From Zingiber officinale (Eukaryota > Streptophyta > Magnoliopsida > Zingiberales > Zingiberaceae), in the NCBI RefSeq assembly GCF_018446385.1, contig NC_055986.1, positions 29,385,593 through 29,449,592 of the forward strand: DNA of 64,000 bases, given 5' to 3'. The notes beneath the pieces were generated by a model that was not told where the DNA came from, ran no database searches, and saw nothing but the letters and a program-made list of their open reading frames with translations. Positions within the stretch are counted from its first letter, which is position 1, and each line of letters begins with the position of its first letter. A program made the position numbers and the translations under genes. Below are positions 21,917-34,500 of this stretch, one piece after another.

Positions 21917-24674
21917 TGTAACAACCCACCCTTCTTACTACTACTCTCTAAGGGCGACCGTTACCTAACTCCTACTCTACTTACTAGTGTCACTTATGCT
22001 ATTATTAGCGACACTTAGATTTATCACGGTTCAGAGAAATTCCTACCGAAAAATTTCGGCAGAATCTCCCCTGTACCGGTGACCGAATCTATAATACACA
22101 AGATATATATACACAGCCACATGCGGCTGGATCACAATTTATTCACAACCACGCAGTAATAAATCATATCATAATCAAAAACTAATCTAGCAACATGAAC
22201 TAAACTCAATCTCCCAGAATGAAGCATAATAAGCTACAATGCACATCAAACTCAATCATAACTCATAATTTCATAACAGAAATAAGGAAAATGAACTAGA
22301 CATAAACTCTAAATAAATAAGTCTTGCTAGTCCCCTCTGGACCTCTCCATAGTTCAGTCACCACACACATCCATCATCACCACCACCCTGTCGCCTCCCT
22401 TCATATCTTAGCTTTTCCTTTATCGGCGGTAGGAGGAAAAAGAAAAGTATCTATAAGAGAAAACGCTTAGTAAGTACTAATCTATCTCACAAAAGTCGAA
22501 ATGCATAAATGTAATGCAATAATACTGAAACTGAAATGCTAAAGCAAAGCTGCATGTACTCATGGTATACTGAAATAAAACTGAATACTAAACATGCTCA
22601 CTACTGACAGGAAAGTAATGAAACAACTACTGTAAGCTTAGAATTAAATAACTAAACTTTTATTGATTCTAAGCATAAAACTTGTTTCATTTTCTTATAT
22701 CCTTATACTAGAAAAATAAATCTTTTAATTTCTCTTTCACTTTCTTCTTCTTGTTCTTCTTACTTTTCTTATACTAGAAATTAATCTTTAATTTCTCTTT
22801 CACTTTCTTCTTCTTGTTCTTCTTTTCTTTTTCTTTTCTTTTCTTTTCTTTGGGCCCAGGCTTAGTACCAGCTTAATCTTATGCGCGCTCCCTAATAGAG
22901 ACTGCTGTAGTCCCACAGGGTAAAGACCTCGGTCTTACCAGGGCCGAGACCTCGGAAACGGTCACATGGATTTGTTTAACGACAACCTCGGAAGTCGGGT
23001 ACTAGCCTCTTACTTTAGTTTACTTGTTATCTCTTTTTAACTAGACCTTGGTCTCTTTCTTTTTACTTAGTTTCCTCATAATCCTTTATTAGAGTTTATT
23101 GGAATCCTTTAGATATACCTAACAAGTGTAGGATTACAATTAACTAAGCATGCTATATAAAAACAATACAAGAGAAGCAAATCTAAACTCTCTCTAAGCA
23201 TGTTATCAAACAAGGCAAAAGAAAGGTAAAATCTGAACTTCTAACATGCTGTAAATAAAGGAAATGAAAGTACATCTGAACTTACTAATCATGCTATAGA
23301 ATAGAGTAAAAGAAAGCAACTTTAAGCTTACTAATCATGCTATAAAATAAAGGCAAAAGAATGCAACTTTGAGCTTTCTATACATGCTGTAAAATAGGGC
23401 AAAAGAGGCAAAATAAACTAACTCTGAACTATTATAACTAGGTTATTCTTGCCCTTAAAACAGTAACAAATAATCTATCCAAACTTACTAGTACACTAAG
23501 TTGTGCATGCTCATTTAGTGGCAAGGAAAACTAACCGTGCAGGGCTGTTCACGTTCATGGAGGTAGCAAACAAAACCCAGAACTACCTACTATTAACCAA
23601 GGGTTGTTTATGCCCATTTGCTTGGCCAAAACAAGAAAATGAACTTGTTGGAATTTATGGCAGCAGGTAGACCTACCCGGATGCAACATTTAAGAGCTAA
23701 AGGCATGCTTAAAACACAACCACAGGCTGGAATTAGGGCTGTTCGGCTTAACAATGAATTCGAAACAGAAATTCTAGGCAGGAAATGCTCTAATCTACAT
23801 GGTATAAAGAGCTAATAACATAGGCAGAACTTGCTATTACTTAACTGCATAAGGATATTAATAGCATAAGCAAGAAATGCTACAATCTACCCGGTATAAG
23901 GGAACTAACAGCACAAGACAGCTACATATCAAACTCGATACAGCCAATCTTAACAGAATTGAGCATATGATTCAATACAATAGCAAAATCGAGAATGACA
24001 TCTCAACAAAGCAAGGAAGAAACCCTAGCATATTCTTCTACTCGGCACAACAAGATCTGGAAGCAAGGAAACGAAATCCGAAAATCCGGAGCAACTCCTA
24101 CCGCAGGTGAGTAGTACTTACCCCTTGTTCTTGCACTTACAACCGGAAAGGAGGCAACAAGGGCTTCGGGAGAAGCTTGAAATCTCGGCTCTTCTTCACG
24201 TTTCCGAGCCCCCCTCGTCGAGGTGATCACACACGGTGAAGATGGCTTCGTTTCGCCCGAGCAGAGATGAATCGCGCGGCGTGAGGAGAAGAGAAGGAGT
24301 TAGGGTTCGGGTAATTCAATTCCCAAACGCTATTAACCCATGTTATAATACCTAGGTTTTCTTGTAAAACCCCGGCTTTATTATTAACTACTCCTTAAAT
24401 ATGTTTCTCTTCCTATTAGGTTAGCAAAACGAGCGTAGCTCGGCTGGTCGAATGCGTCCGGTTAGGTTGGTCCGACCCGAGGTCGTGGGTTCGAGTCCCA
24501 TCTTTAATGTTTTTTGTCAAAACTTCTTTCTTTTTGTAAACCTACTAAACGAACTCCAAAAATTACATAAAAATATTCTAAAAATTCCTAAAAATCTCTA
24601 GAATATTTTAAAAGTATTTCCAAATATTTTTATGGACTTTTAGAACTTGAAATAGGGAAAATTGGGTCGTTACA
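21917..24674 (-). repeat. G3 3' LTR (2758 bp)
   Basis: Runs TGTAACAACCCACCC to TTGGGTCGTTACA on the plus strand (LTR sense is minus). Contains CCGAAAAATTTCGG at 22046-22059, CAGCCACATGCGGCTGG, a long pyrimidine tract (22725-22852) next to GGGCCCAGG, minisatellite-like GCATGCT units, and one tRNA-like module at 24428-24516. Confidence 0.9.
24428..24516 (+). other. tRNA-like module in G3 3' LTR
   Basis: A-box-like TAGCTCGGCTGG (24436-24447), B box GGTTCGAGTCC (24488-24498) with T-arm GTGGG/CCCAT (pairs with one G-U) and TTTTTT at 24510-24515. Antisense to the LTR, near its start. The twin copy is at 31182-31270. Confidence 0.58.
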
Positions 24675-24718
24675 ATTCCTCATACCTTATAAAAAGTTCG
24701 TCCTCGAACTTAGAATAG

Positions 24719-27700
24719 CTATGAATATTTCTGTCTCATACTGTCCTCACGCTCCCAAGTGACTTCCTCGTGCTTCTGGTTCTGCCAGATGACCTTCACT
24801 AGTGGTACTTCTTTATTTCTTAGTCTCTTGACTGCTCTATCCACTATCTGTGTAGGTCTGCTCTCATAACTAAGATCCTCTTGGATCTGCATTGACTGAG
24901 GCTGAATCACTTGGCTCGGGTTGTGGAGACACTTCTTTAGCATGGAGACATGAAATACATTGTGTATTGCTGACATGTCTTGTGGTAAGTCCAGCTTGTA
25001 AGCTACCTTCCCAATCCTCTCTATGATCAGGTAAGGTCCTACATAGCGGGGACTTAATTTGCCCTTCTTGCCAAATCTCATCACTCCCTTCATAGGAGCG
25101 ACCTTGAGAAACACTGAATTCCCTACTTGGAATTCCAATGGCCTACGGCGTGTGTCAGCGTAACTCTTCTGTCTACTCTGGGCAGTCTCAATCCTCTGTC
25201 TGATCTTCACTTTGCCTTCTCTATATGTCCTCAAGCAAGGTAGGCTCTAAGGTCAATGCGGAGAGCTGTCCGTAAATAATTCCAAGTCCAAAATTTGACA
25301 ACTCCTTCTGCAGTGGCAAGGCTAATGATGACAGAGACATCAGGGATGCACTGGACTTTCTGCTTAGTGCATCTGCCACTTTGTTAGCTTTGCCTGGGTG
25401 GTAGAGGTTCTCACGGTCGTAATCTTTGACCAACTCCAGCCACCTTCGCTGTCTCATGTTTAACTCTTTCTGGGTGAAGAAATACTTTAAACTCTGATGG
25501 TCTGTGAAGACTCTACACTGAACTCCATACAAATGATATCGCCAGAGTTTCAGTGCAAAGACCACAGCTGCCAGCTCAAGGTCGTGAGTGGAATAGTTCT
25601 TCTCGTAGTCTTTGGGTTGTCTGGAAGCATAAGCTATAACTTTTCCTTCTTGCATGAGTACAGCTCCTAAGCCCATCTTGGAAGCATCACTGTAGATGTC
25701 GAAACTCTTGTCACTCTGTGGGACTGTCAGAATGGGAGCACTGATCAATCTCTGCTCACATTTATCTGACCATTCGAATCTCTTGTTCTTTCTGGTGAGG
25801 GCTGTTAGCGGAGAAGCTATCTTGGAAAAATCCTCCACGAACTTCCTGTAGTACCCAATTAAACCAAGGGAGCTTATGATCTCTCTGACGTTCTTGGGTC
25901 TACTCCAGTTGTTGACCGCTTCCACTTTGACTGTATCCACTTGAATACCTTCTTTAGAAATAATGTAACCTAAAAACGCCACCTGATTTAACCAGAACTC
26001 GCACTTTGAGAATTTAGCATAAAACTGCTTTTGCTGAAGAGTCTGCAGTACTATCCTCAAGTGCGTGTCATGCTCCTCTGGGGTTCTTGAATAGACCAGA
26101 ATGTCGTCGATGAATACGATGACAAATTTGTCAAGATATTCTCTGAATACCCTGTTCATCAAGTCCATGAAGACCGTTGGTGCATTAGTCACACCAAAAA
26201 CATGACTACGAACTCATAGTGTCCGTATTTGGTCCTGAAAGCTATTCTGGGTATATCACTTTCTTTCACCTTTAACTGATGGTACCCAGAGCGCAGGTCT
26301 ATCTTAGAGAACACTGTTGCCCTTTTTAACTGATCATATAAATCATCTATTCTGGGATGAGGGTACTTGTCCCTAACTGCTACTTTGCTCAGCGCTCTAA
26401 AATCTATGCACATTAGCATGGATTCGTCTTTCTTCTTGACGAACAACTCTGGAGCTTCTCGGGGTGAATGACTGGGGTGGATGAAACCCTTGTCAAGTAG
26501 CTCCTGAAATTGTTCTTGTAACTCTTTCAGCTCCGCTAGAAACATGCGATACGGAGCTTTTGAAATCGAACTGGTTCCAGGAACCAATTCAATCTCAAAT
26601 TCCACTTCTCTGTTGGGGGGGGAAGTCCAGGTAGCTCTTCTGGAAATACTTCTGGACACTCGCATACTACCCGAACATCCTCCTGCTTGCGTCCTTTCTG
26701 CTCTTCTGCCTTTACTATGTATGCAAGAAAACCTGCACACCCTTTAGCTAATATCTGGTGAGCTGCTAGAGATGAGAGAAGTTTCTAGGTCTTCTTTCTT
26801 GGCACTCCTGTGAACTCAAAAGTTGGTTCATCTTCTGGACTAAAAATCACTTTCCTTCTGCGGCAATCCACTGACGCACTGTACTTGCTGAGGAAATCCA
26901 TACCAAAAATGATATCGAAATCCTGCATGGCGAGAACTATCAGATTTACATATAGTTCTTAGTCTGCAATTCTGACCAGTACAGCTCGGAGCCACTGATT
27001 GGATTCCATGACTTCCCCAGAAGGTAGGGTTGTCAGAAACTTGGAGTTCATACTTTCTGTAGGCACCTGTAATCTGCTAGCAAAGGGTACTGATACGAAA
27101 GAATGGGTTGCCCAAGTATCAAATAGTACAGTAGCTAAATGCTGAAAAATAACTACTTGACCTGTTACAACCGTGGGGGCACTAGCAGCTTCTTCTTTGG
27201 TGAGGGAGAATACTCTGGCACCATCCAAGGCTGGAACTGGTGGAGCTTCTAACCTTCCTTGACTGATATAGGGTCCCTCCAATGCTGCTTCCATGTGGTG
27301 CAACTGTGCAGGCTGGCCTCCATATTGCAATGGCTGTGGTTGAGGTGCTTTGATTTTGTTAGGACACTCTTTAGCCATATGTCCTTCCTGCCCACAGGAG
27401 TAACATCCAGTCTTACCCAAAAGGCAGGCTCCTGGATGCATTCTCCCACATTTGGGACAGGGAGGAAACTTGGTCTGCTTGGTTGCTGGTCCTCCCTTCT
27501 GGCTACCTCCTGTGTTCCACTGCTTCCTTTTACCTTTGCCTTTCCAATTCTGTTTACTTGACTGTGATTTCTGGCTTCCTGCTGTCTTGTCCTCTATCTT
27601 CACTGGCTTATGTTGCGCTCGTTGTGCCTTGATGTTGTTCAGGTAGTGTTCAGCAATTAATGCTCTACTGATCAACTCTTCACTAGTATGGGGCTGATGA

Positions 27701-28404
27701 GCTCCACTGCTCACATTCAGTGCTATCTGGGTCTCAGCATTCTGAGCATCAGCCTGACTCGCTCCTTCTCTGTACTTACTAGCTCTGGGCAAAGACGAGC
27801 TAGTCTGTTGAACTTCTTAGCTGCTTCCTCCACTGACAGGTCACCTTGCTTAAACTCTATAAACTCCTCGTAGTGCTTGTTGGTGATCTGCAGGTGGAAG
27901 AACTCTTCATAAAATTCTGACTGAAAATCAGCCCAGCTCATCTGATCAGCCGCTCTCTTGGTCTTTATCCTCTCCCACCACATGCGAGCATCTCCGGACA
28001 AGCAGAAAGAGGCGCACTTGACCTTCTCGACTTCTGGCCAATCCAGAAGCTCCATAGTGCTCTCAGGTTTTAAACCAAGCTGGGCATCCCGAGGCTCGAT
28101 CGTGCTCGAGAAGCTCTGGTTTCACTTTAGTATAAGGTAAGCTCGGTCTCGGGTCTTTGGCGGTTCCACTGAGTAGGCTGGTGGAGTCGATTACCACTGG
28201 GGTCTCTGCAGTGACAACTGGAGGAGGGGGAGGAACTGCTTGCTGGTTTGCCATCAGATTGGCAATCACTTGCTGCTGCTCTGCTACTTGCCTCTGGAGC
28301 TGAGCAACCACTTCAGAAAGGTTGGGCTCAGTTGCTCTAGGCACTTCGTTCCCTTGAGCTGGTTCCTCAGTGTGAGTAGCACGGGGACGTCCTCTTCTTG
28401 CCAT
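24719..28404 (-). pseudogene. G3 gag-pol remains
   Basis: Minus-strand gag-pol. Gag begins at 28404 (MARRGRPRATH) with a Q-rich coiled-coil-like part (VAQLQRQVAEQQQVIANLM) and the retrotransposon gag domain (MWWERIKTK near 27970). A CCHC knuckle [14 protein letters not shown] lies at about 27360-27410 and protease LFDT.ATHSFVS at about 27085-27130. Reverse transcriptase covers about 26530-25900 with [10 protein letters not shown] near 26110, and RNase H with [15 protein letters not shown] near 25690 extends to about 25240. The C-terminal part (24719-25200) has GKLSPRYVGPY, HNVFHVSMLKK and a chromodomain-like tail. I do not recognise an integrase catalytic core among the parts. Broken in a few places. 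Confidence 0.88.
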
Positions 28405-28639
28405 CTATTTATTCAAGGTAAAAGCTTGATATCTTACTTTAACCCTTCTAATCATACTTAAAGATGAATAAAGAAAAGGGAAATTAAATCTTTTATCTTA
28501 CTTAAGCACTCAAACAAATAAGTACTCTATACTGCAGTTAATAATAAGAAAAGCAGAAATAAGAAAGGATTTAAATACTTTCTTACTTGGAGACGGCAAG
28601 GATGATGCTGATGTGTGTGATGCTGAAGAATGGGACACT

Positions 28640-28651
28640 GCTCTGATACCA
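28640..28651 (-). other. G3 primer-binding site
   Basis: Minus strand TGGTATCAGAGC, two bases inside the 5' LTR boundary; complementary to initiator tRNA-Met. Confidence 0.88.
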
Positions 28652-28653
28652 AC

Positions 28654-31428
28654 TGTAACAACCCACCCTTCTTACTACTACTCTCTAAGGGCGACCGTTA
28701 CCTAACTCCTACTCTACTTACTAGTGTCACTTATGCTATTATTAGCGACACTTAGATTTATCACGGTTCAGAGAAATTCCTACCGAAAAATTTCGGCAGA
28801 ATCTCCCCTGTACCGGTGACCGAATCTATAATACACAAGATATATATACACAGCCACATGTGGCTGGATCACAATTTATTCACAACCACGCAGTAATAAA
28901 TCATATCATAATCAAAAACTAATCTAGCAACATGAACTAAACTCAATCTCCCAGAATGAAGCATAATAAGCTACAATGCACATCAAACTCAATCATAACT
29001 CATAATTTCATAACAGAAATAAGGAAAATGAACTAGACATAAACTCTAAATAAATAAGTCTTGCTAGTCCCCTCTGGACCTCTCCATAGTTCAGTCACCA
29101 CACACATCCATCATCACCACCACCCTGTCGCCTCCCTTCATATCTTAGCTTTTCCTTTATCTGCGGTAGGAGGAAAAAAAAGAAAAGTATCTATAAGAGA
29201 AAACGCTTAGTAAGTACTAATCTATCTCACAAAAGTCGAAATGCATAAATGTAATGCAATAATACTGAAACTGAAATGCTAAAGCAAAGCTGCATGTACT
29301 CATGTATACAGAAATAAAACTGAATACTAAACATGCTCACTACTGACAGGAAAGTAATGAAACAACTACTGTAAGCTTAGAATTAAAGAACTAAACTTTT
29401 ATTGATTCTAAGCATAAAACTTGTTTCATTTTCTTATATCCTTATACTAGAAAAATAAATCTTTTAATTTCTCTTTCACTTTCTTCTTCTTGTTCTTCTT
29501 ACTTTTCTTATACTAGAAATTAATCTTTAATTTCTCTTTCACTTTCTTCTTCTTGTTCTTCTTTTCTTTTTTCTTTTCTTTTCTTTTCTTTGGGCCCAGG
29601 CTTAGTACCAGCTTAATCTTATGCGCGCTCCCTAATAGAGACTGCTGTAGTCCCACAGGGTAAAGACCTCGGTCTTACCAGGGCCGAGACCTCGGAAACG
29701 GTCACCTGGATTTGTTTAACGACAACCTCGGAAGTCGGGTACTAGCCTCTTACTTTAGTTTACTTGTTATCTCTTTTTAACTAGACCTTGGTCTCTTTCT
29801 TTTTACTTAGTTTCCTCATAATCCTTTATTAGAGTTTATTGGAATCCTTTAGATATACCTAACAAGTGTAGGATTACAATTAACTAAGCATGCTATATAA
29901 AAACAATACAAGAGAAGCAAATCTAAACTCTCTCTAAGCATGTTATCAAACAAGGCAAAAGAAAGGTAAAATCTGAACTTCTAACATGCTGTAAATAAAG
30001 GAAATGAAAGTACATCTGAACTTACTAATCATGCTATAGAATAGAGCAAAAGAAAGCAACTTTAAGCTTACTAATCATGCTATAAAATAAAGGCAAAAGA
30101 ATGCAACTTTGAGCTTTCTATACATGCTGTAAAATAGGGCAAAAGAGGCAAAATAAACTAACTCTGAACTGTTATAACTAGGTTATTCTTGCCCTTAAAA
30201 CAGTAACAAATAATCTATCCAAACTTACTAGTACACTAAGTTGTGCATGCTCATTTAGTGGCAAGGAAAACTAACCGTGCAGGGCTGTTCACGTTCATGG
30301 AGGTAGCAAACAAAACCCAGAACTACCTACTATTAATCAAGGGTTGTTTATGCCCATTTGCTCGGCCAAAACAAGAAAATGAACTTGCTGGAATTTATGG
30401 CAGCAGGTAGACCTACCCGGATGCAACATTTAAGAGCTAAAGGCATGCTTAAAACACAACCACAGGCTGGAATTAGGGCTATTCGGCTGAAATGCTCTAA
30501 TCTACATGGTATAAAGAGCTAATAACATAGGCAGAACTTGCTATTACTTAACTGCATAAGGATATTAATAGCATAAGCAAGAAATGCTACAATCTACCCG
30601 GTATAAGGGAACTAACAGCACAAGACAGCTACATATCAAACTCGATACAGCCAATCTTAACAGAATTGAGCATATGATTCAATACAATAGCAAAATCGAG
30701 AATGACATCTCAACAAAGCAAGGAAGAAACCCTAGCATATTCTTCTACTCGGCACAACAAGATCTGGAAGCAAGGAAACGAAATCCGAAAATCCGGAGCA
30801 ACTCCTACCGCAGGTGAGTAGTACTTACCCCTTGTTCTTGCACTTACAACCGGAAAGGAGGCAACAAGGGCTTCGGGAGAAGCTTGAAATCTCGGCTCTT
30901 CTTCACGTTTCCGAGCCCCCCTCGTCGAGGTGATCACACACGGTGAAGACCGGCCGGAAAGGGCCTTTCGCCGGCGCCGGAGACAAAGCCCTAATACGGC
31001 TTCGTTTCGCCCGAGCAGAGATGAATCGCGCGGCGTGAGGAGAAGAGAAGGAGTTAGGGTTCGGGTAATTCAATTCCCAAACGCTATTAACCCATGTTAT
31101 AATACCTAGGTTTTCTTGTAAAACCCCGGCTTTATTATTAACTACTCCTTAAATATGTTTCTCTTCCTATTAGGTTAGCAAAACGACCGTAGCTCGGCTG
31201 GTCGGATGCATCCGGTTAGGTTGGTCCGACCCGAGGTCGTGGGTTCGAGTCCCATCTTTAACGTTTTTTGTCAAAACTTCTTTCTTTTTGTAAACCTACT
31301 AAACGAACTCCAAAAATTACATAAAAATACTCTAAAAATTCCTAAAAATCTCTAGAATATTTTAAAAGTATTTCCAAATATTTTTATGGACTTTTAGAAC
31401 TTGAAATAGGGAAAATTGGGTCGTTACA
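28654..31428 (-). repeat. G3 5' LTR (2775 bp)
   Basis: Near-identical partner of 21917-24674, with the same landmarks: CCGAAAAATTTCGG at 28783-28796, a pyrimidine tract at about 29465-29592, GGGCCCAGG, a CG-rich leader-like part near 30890-31040, and a tRNA-like module at 31182-31270. Confidence 0.9.
31182..31270 (+). other. tRNA-like module in G3 5' LTR
   Basis: A-box-like TAGCTCGGCTGG (31190-31201), B box GGTTCGAGTCC (31242-31252), T-run at 31264-31269. Copy of 24428-24516. Confidence 0.58.
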
Positions 31429-31513
31429 AGCTTAGTGATGGTCATGGATATAGCTTAGCACAACATAATGTGATGGTCCTTACAGCTTAGTTAGTAGAGG
31501 GCGGGTCGTTACA
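31429..31513 (+). repeat. G2 3' LTR, end
   Basis: Last 80 bp of the G2 LTR after the AGCTT duplication: TAGTGATGGTCATGGATA, then GAGGGCGGGTCGTTACA, the same end as at 12037. Followed by AAAAA, the G2 target duplication. Confidence 0.9.
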
Positions 31514-34500
31514 AAAAAACATCATACATTTTGAAGATCCCTGACAAATTGCAAGTTAAATTTGTTCCTAACAATTTTTAAATTAATTATTTTAGTTGTA
31601 AGAGTTATAATGTTTCATAAATTTAATTTTATCTCATATTTTTATTTTTGTAATGACTTAGATATTTTTAGTCCTATAGTAGTTTACACTAATTATTTGC
31701 ATATATTTGGAAAGCACACCGACTATTAGGATATGTTTTGAAAGTATAGATGAAGTGTGGTGGACAACTATGCATCATGAGTGTTCTTCAAATATCATGG
31801 TTGTACGATATACTTTGTGAGAGTATTGATTGCATGAGTCAACATCATGGGTGGTTCAAATATCATGGTGGTATCCCAAGGGAAGAGAAGAGAGTTTACG
31901 GAGCCTCGCTCAGGTAAGGAAGGAGGATGCGAAGAGAGGGAAGGTTCGACGTTTGAGGGGTAATTAATTTGGCTAGCATTTGGTCTCACATTGCTCGTGC
32001 TTGGTGAGTTTCCTACTTGGACATTGTAAATTGGTTCAGGGTTGCTTCATAATAAAACATGTAGTTGTGTGATAGGAACAAAGCGAATTATTCTTTCGCC
32101 TTTTACTAAAGAATACCGTGTGCTTGTCACAAAAAACAACATACATTAATTTTTGAAAGAGCTCCTTTTACAAAGGAGACCTAACAAATTATAAGTTAAT
32201 TTTTTTCCTAAAAATTTTTAAATTAATTATTTTAGTTGTACGAGCTATAATGTTTTATATATTTAATTTTATCTCATATTTTTTTTTATTTTACATTGAT
32301 TACTAAGGTACAGATGGAGTGTGGTGGGCGACTGAACATCATTGAGTGTGGTTCAAATATTGTGGTTGATGATATTCTTTGAAAGAGTTTTGATTGCATG
32401 AGTCAACATCATGGGTGGTTCAAATATCGTGACTGCATGATATACTTACTGAGAGTTTCGAACTCTTGTTATATGAGTCTGTCAAATCTTTTACCATTAC
32501 ATTGTATCGCAAGGGAAGAGAAGAGGGTTTACGGAGCCTAGCGCTGGGGTAAGGAAGGAGGATGCGAAGAGAGTGAATGTTTGTCGTTTGAGGGGTGATT
32601 AATTTGGCTAATGTTTAGTCTCACATTGCTCGTGCTTGGTGAGCTTCCTGTAAAAGACATTATAAATTGGATCAAGGTTGCTTCATAATAAAACATGCAG
32701 CTGTTTGATAAGCACAAAGCGAATTATTCTTTCACCTTTTACTAAAGAATACCGTGTGCTTGTCACTAAAAACAATGCATATTAATTTTTGAAAGGGGTT
32801 TTTTTACAAAGGTGCCCTAACAAATTACAAGTTAAATTTATTCCTAATAATTTTTAAATTAATTATTTTAGTTGTAAGAGCTATAATGTTTCATATATTT
32901 TATTGTCTCACAATTTTAAATAATTTAGAAATTTTTAGTGCTCTATACATTGATTCTAAGGATATATTTTGATAGTACACTGACTATTAGGATATTTTTA
33001 GAAAGTAGTGTGGTGGATGACTAAGCATCATGAGTGTGGTTCAAATATCGTGGTTGTACAATATACTTTGTGAGAGTTTTGATCCAAAGGTGGTTTAAAT
33101 ATTATGATTGTATTATATACTCTGTGAGAGTTTTGAACTCTTGTTGCACGAGTTTGTCTCATCTTTTACCATTATACTGTATCAAAAGGTAAGAGAAGAG
33201 GGTTTACGGAGCCTAGCACATAGGAAATGAAGGAGGATGCAAAGAGAGGGAAGGTTCAGCATTTGAGGGGTGATTAATATGGCTACTGTTTAGTCCCACA
33301 ATGCTTGTGCATGGTGAGCTTCCTACAGAGGACATTATAAATTAGTTCAGGGTTGCTTCATAATAAAACATGCAGCTGTGTGATAAGCACAGCGCGAATT
33401 ATTCTTTCGCCCTTTACTAAAGAATACCGTGTGCTTGTCACTAAAAACAGCATATATTAATTTTTGAAAGGGCTTTTTTTTACAAAGGAGCCTTAGCGAA
33501 TTACAAGTTAAATTTATTCCTAACAATTTTTAAATTAATTATTTATTTGTAAGAGCTATTATGTTTCATACATTTAATTTTCTTATAATTTAGAAATTTT
33601 TGGTCCTCATTACATTGATTATTAGGATATATTTAGATAGTACATAGACTATTAGGATATATTTAGGAAGTAGTGTGGTGGATGACTATGCATCATGAGT
33701 GTGGTTCAAATATCGTGGTTGTACAATATACTCTGTGAGAGTTTTGATTGCATGAGTCAACATCATGGTGGTTTAAATATCATGGTTGTATGTTATACTT
33801 TATGAGAGTTTTGAACTCTTGTTGCATGAATCCGTCGCATCTTTTACCATTACACTGTATCCAAAGGGAAGAGAAGAGGGTTTACAGAGTGTAGCGCACA
33901 AGAAACAAAGGAGGATGCAAAGAGAGGGAAGGTTCAGCGTTTGAGGGGTGATTAATTTGACTACTGTTTGCTCCCACATTGCTTGTGCATGGTGAGCTAA
34001 CTATAGAGGACATTATAAATTTTTTCATGGTTGCATTATAATAAAACATGCAGCAGTGTGATAAGCACAAATTGAATTATTCTTTCGCCTTTTTTTTAAA
34101 GAAAATCATGTACTTTTCACTAAAAAATAGCATACATTAATTTTTGAAGAACCCTGACAAAATGCAAGCTAAATTTGTTCCTAACAATTTTTATTTTTTT
34201 ATTATTATTTTACATTGATTATTACAGTACATAAGGAGAGTGGTGGACGACTCAACATCATGAGTGTGGTTCAAATATTGTGGTTGTATGATATACTTTG
34301 ATAGAGTTTTGATTGCATGAGTCAGCATTATGGGTGGTTCAAATATTGTGGTTGTATGATATACTTAGTGAGAGTTTCAAACTCTTGTTATATGAGTCTG
34401 TCTATTCTTTTACCATTACATTGTATGGCAAGGGAAGAGAAGAGGGTTTACGGGGCCTTGCGCTGGGGCAAGGAAGGAGGATGCGAAGAGAGTGAATGTT

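Larger units (their letters stand above)
21917..31428 (-). mobile_element. G3: Ty3/Gypsy chromovirus, young, inside G2 LTR
   Basis: A complete-looking LTR-internal-LTR structure on the minus strand (9512 bp), with target duplication AGCTT (21912-21916 and 31429-31433). The 3' LTR is 21917-24674, the internal part 24675-28653, the 5' LTR 28654-31428. The LTRs look almost identical over 2.7 kb apart from two short segments present in only one of them (around 23750 and around 30955), so the insertion is recent compared with G1 and G2. Parts recognised: gag, CCHC knuckle, protease, reverse transcriptase, RNase H and the integrase C-terminal/chromodomain-like region. It is broken (a handful of breaks) and probably could not move without help. 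Confidence 0.92.
9787..31513 (+). mobile_element. G2: Ty3/Gypsy chromovirus with nested insertions
   Basis: A full-length plus-strand LTR element: 5' LTR 9787-12037, primer-binding site 12041-12052, gag-pol remains 12252-16546, and a 3' LTR that starts at 16582 and ends at 31513 because two other elements sit in it. It is flanked by AAAAA on both sides (9782-9786 and 31514-31518); joined flanks read as an uninterrupted array unit (TTTTCACTAAAAACATCATA, compare 43436). The two LTRs are clearly similar but not identical. The internal part is broken in many places, most heavily in its 5' half. LTR sequence differs from G1/G3, so this is a distinct family with related pol. Confidence 0.88.
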
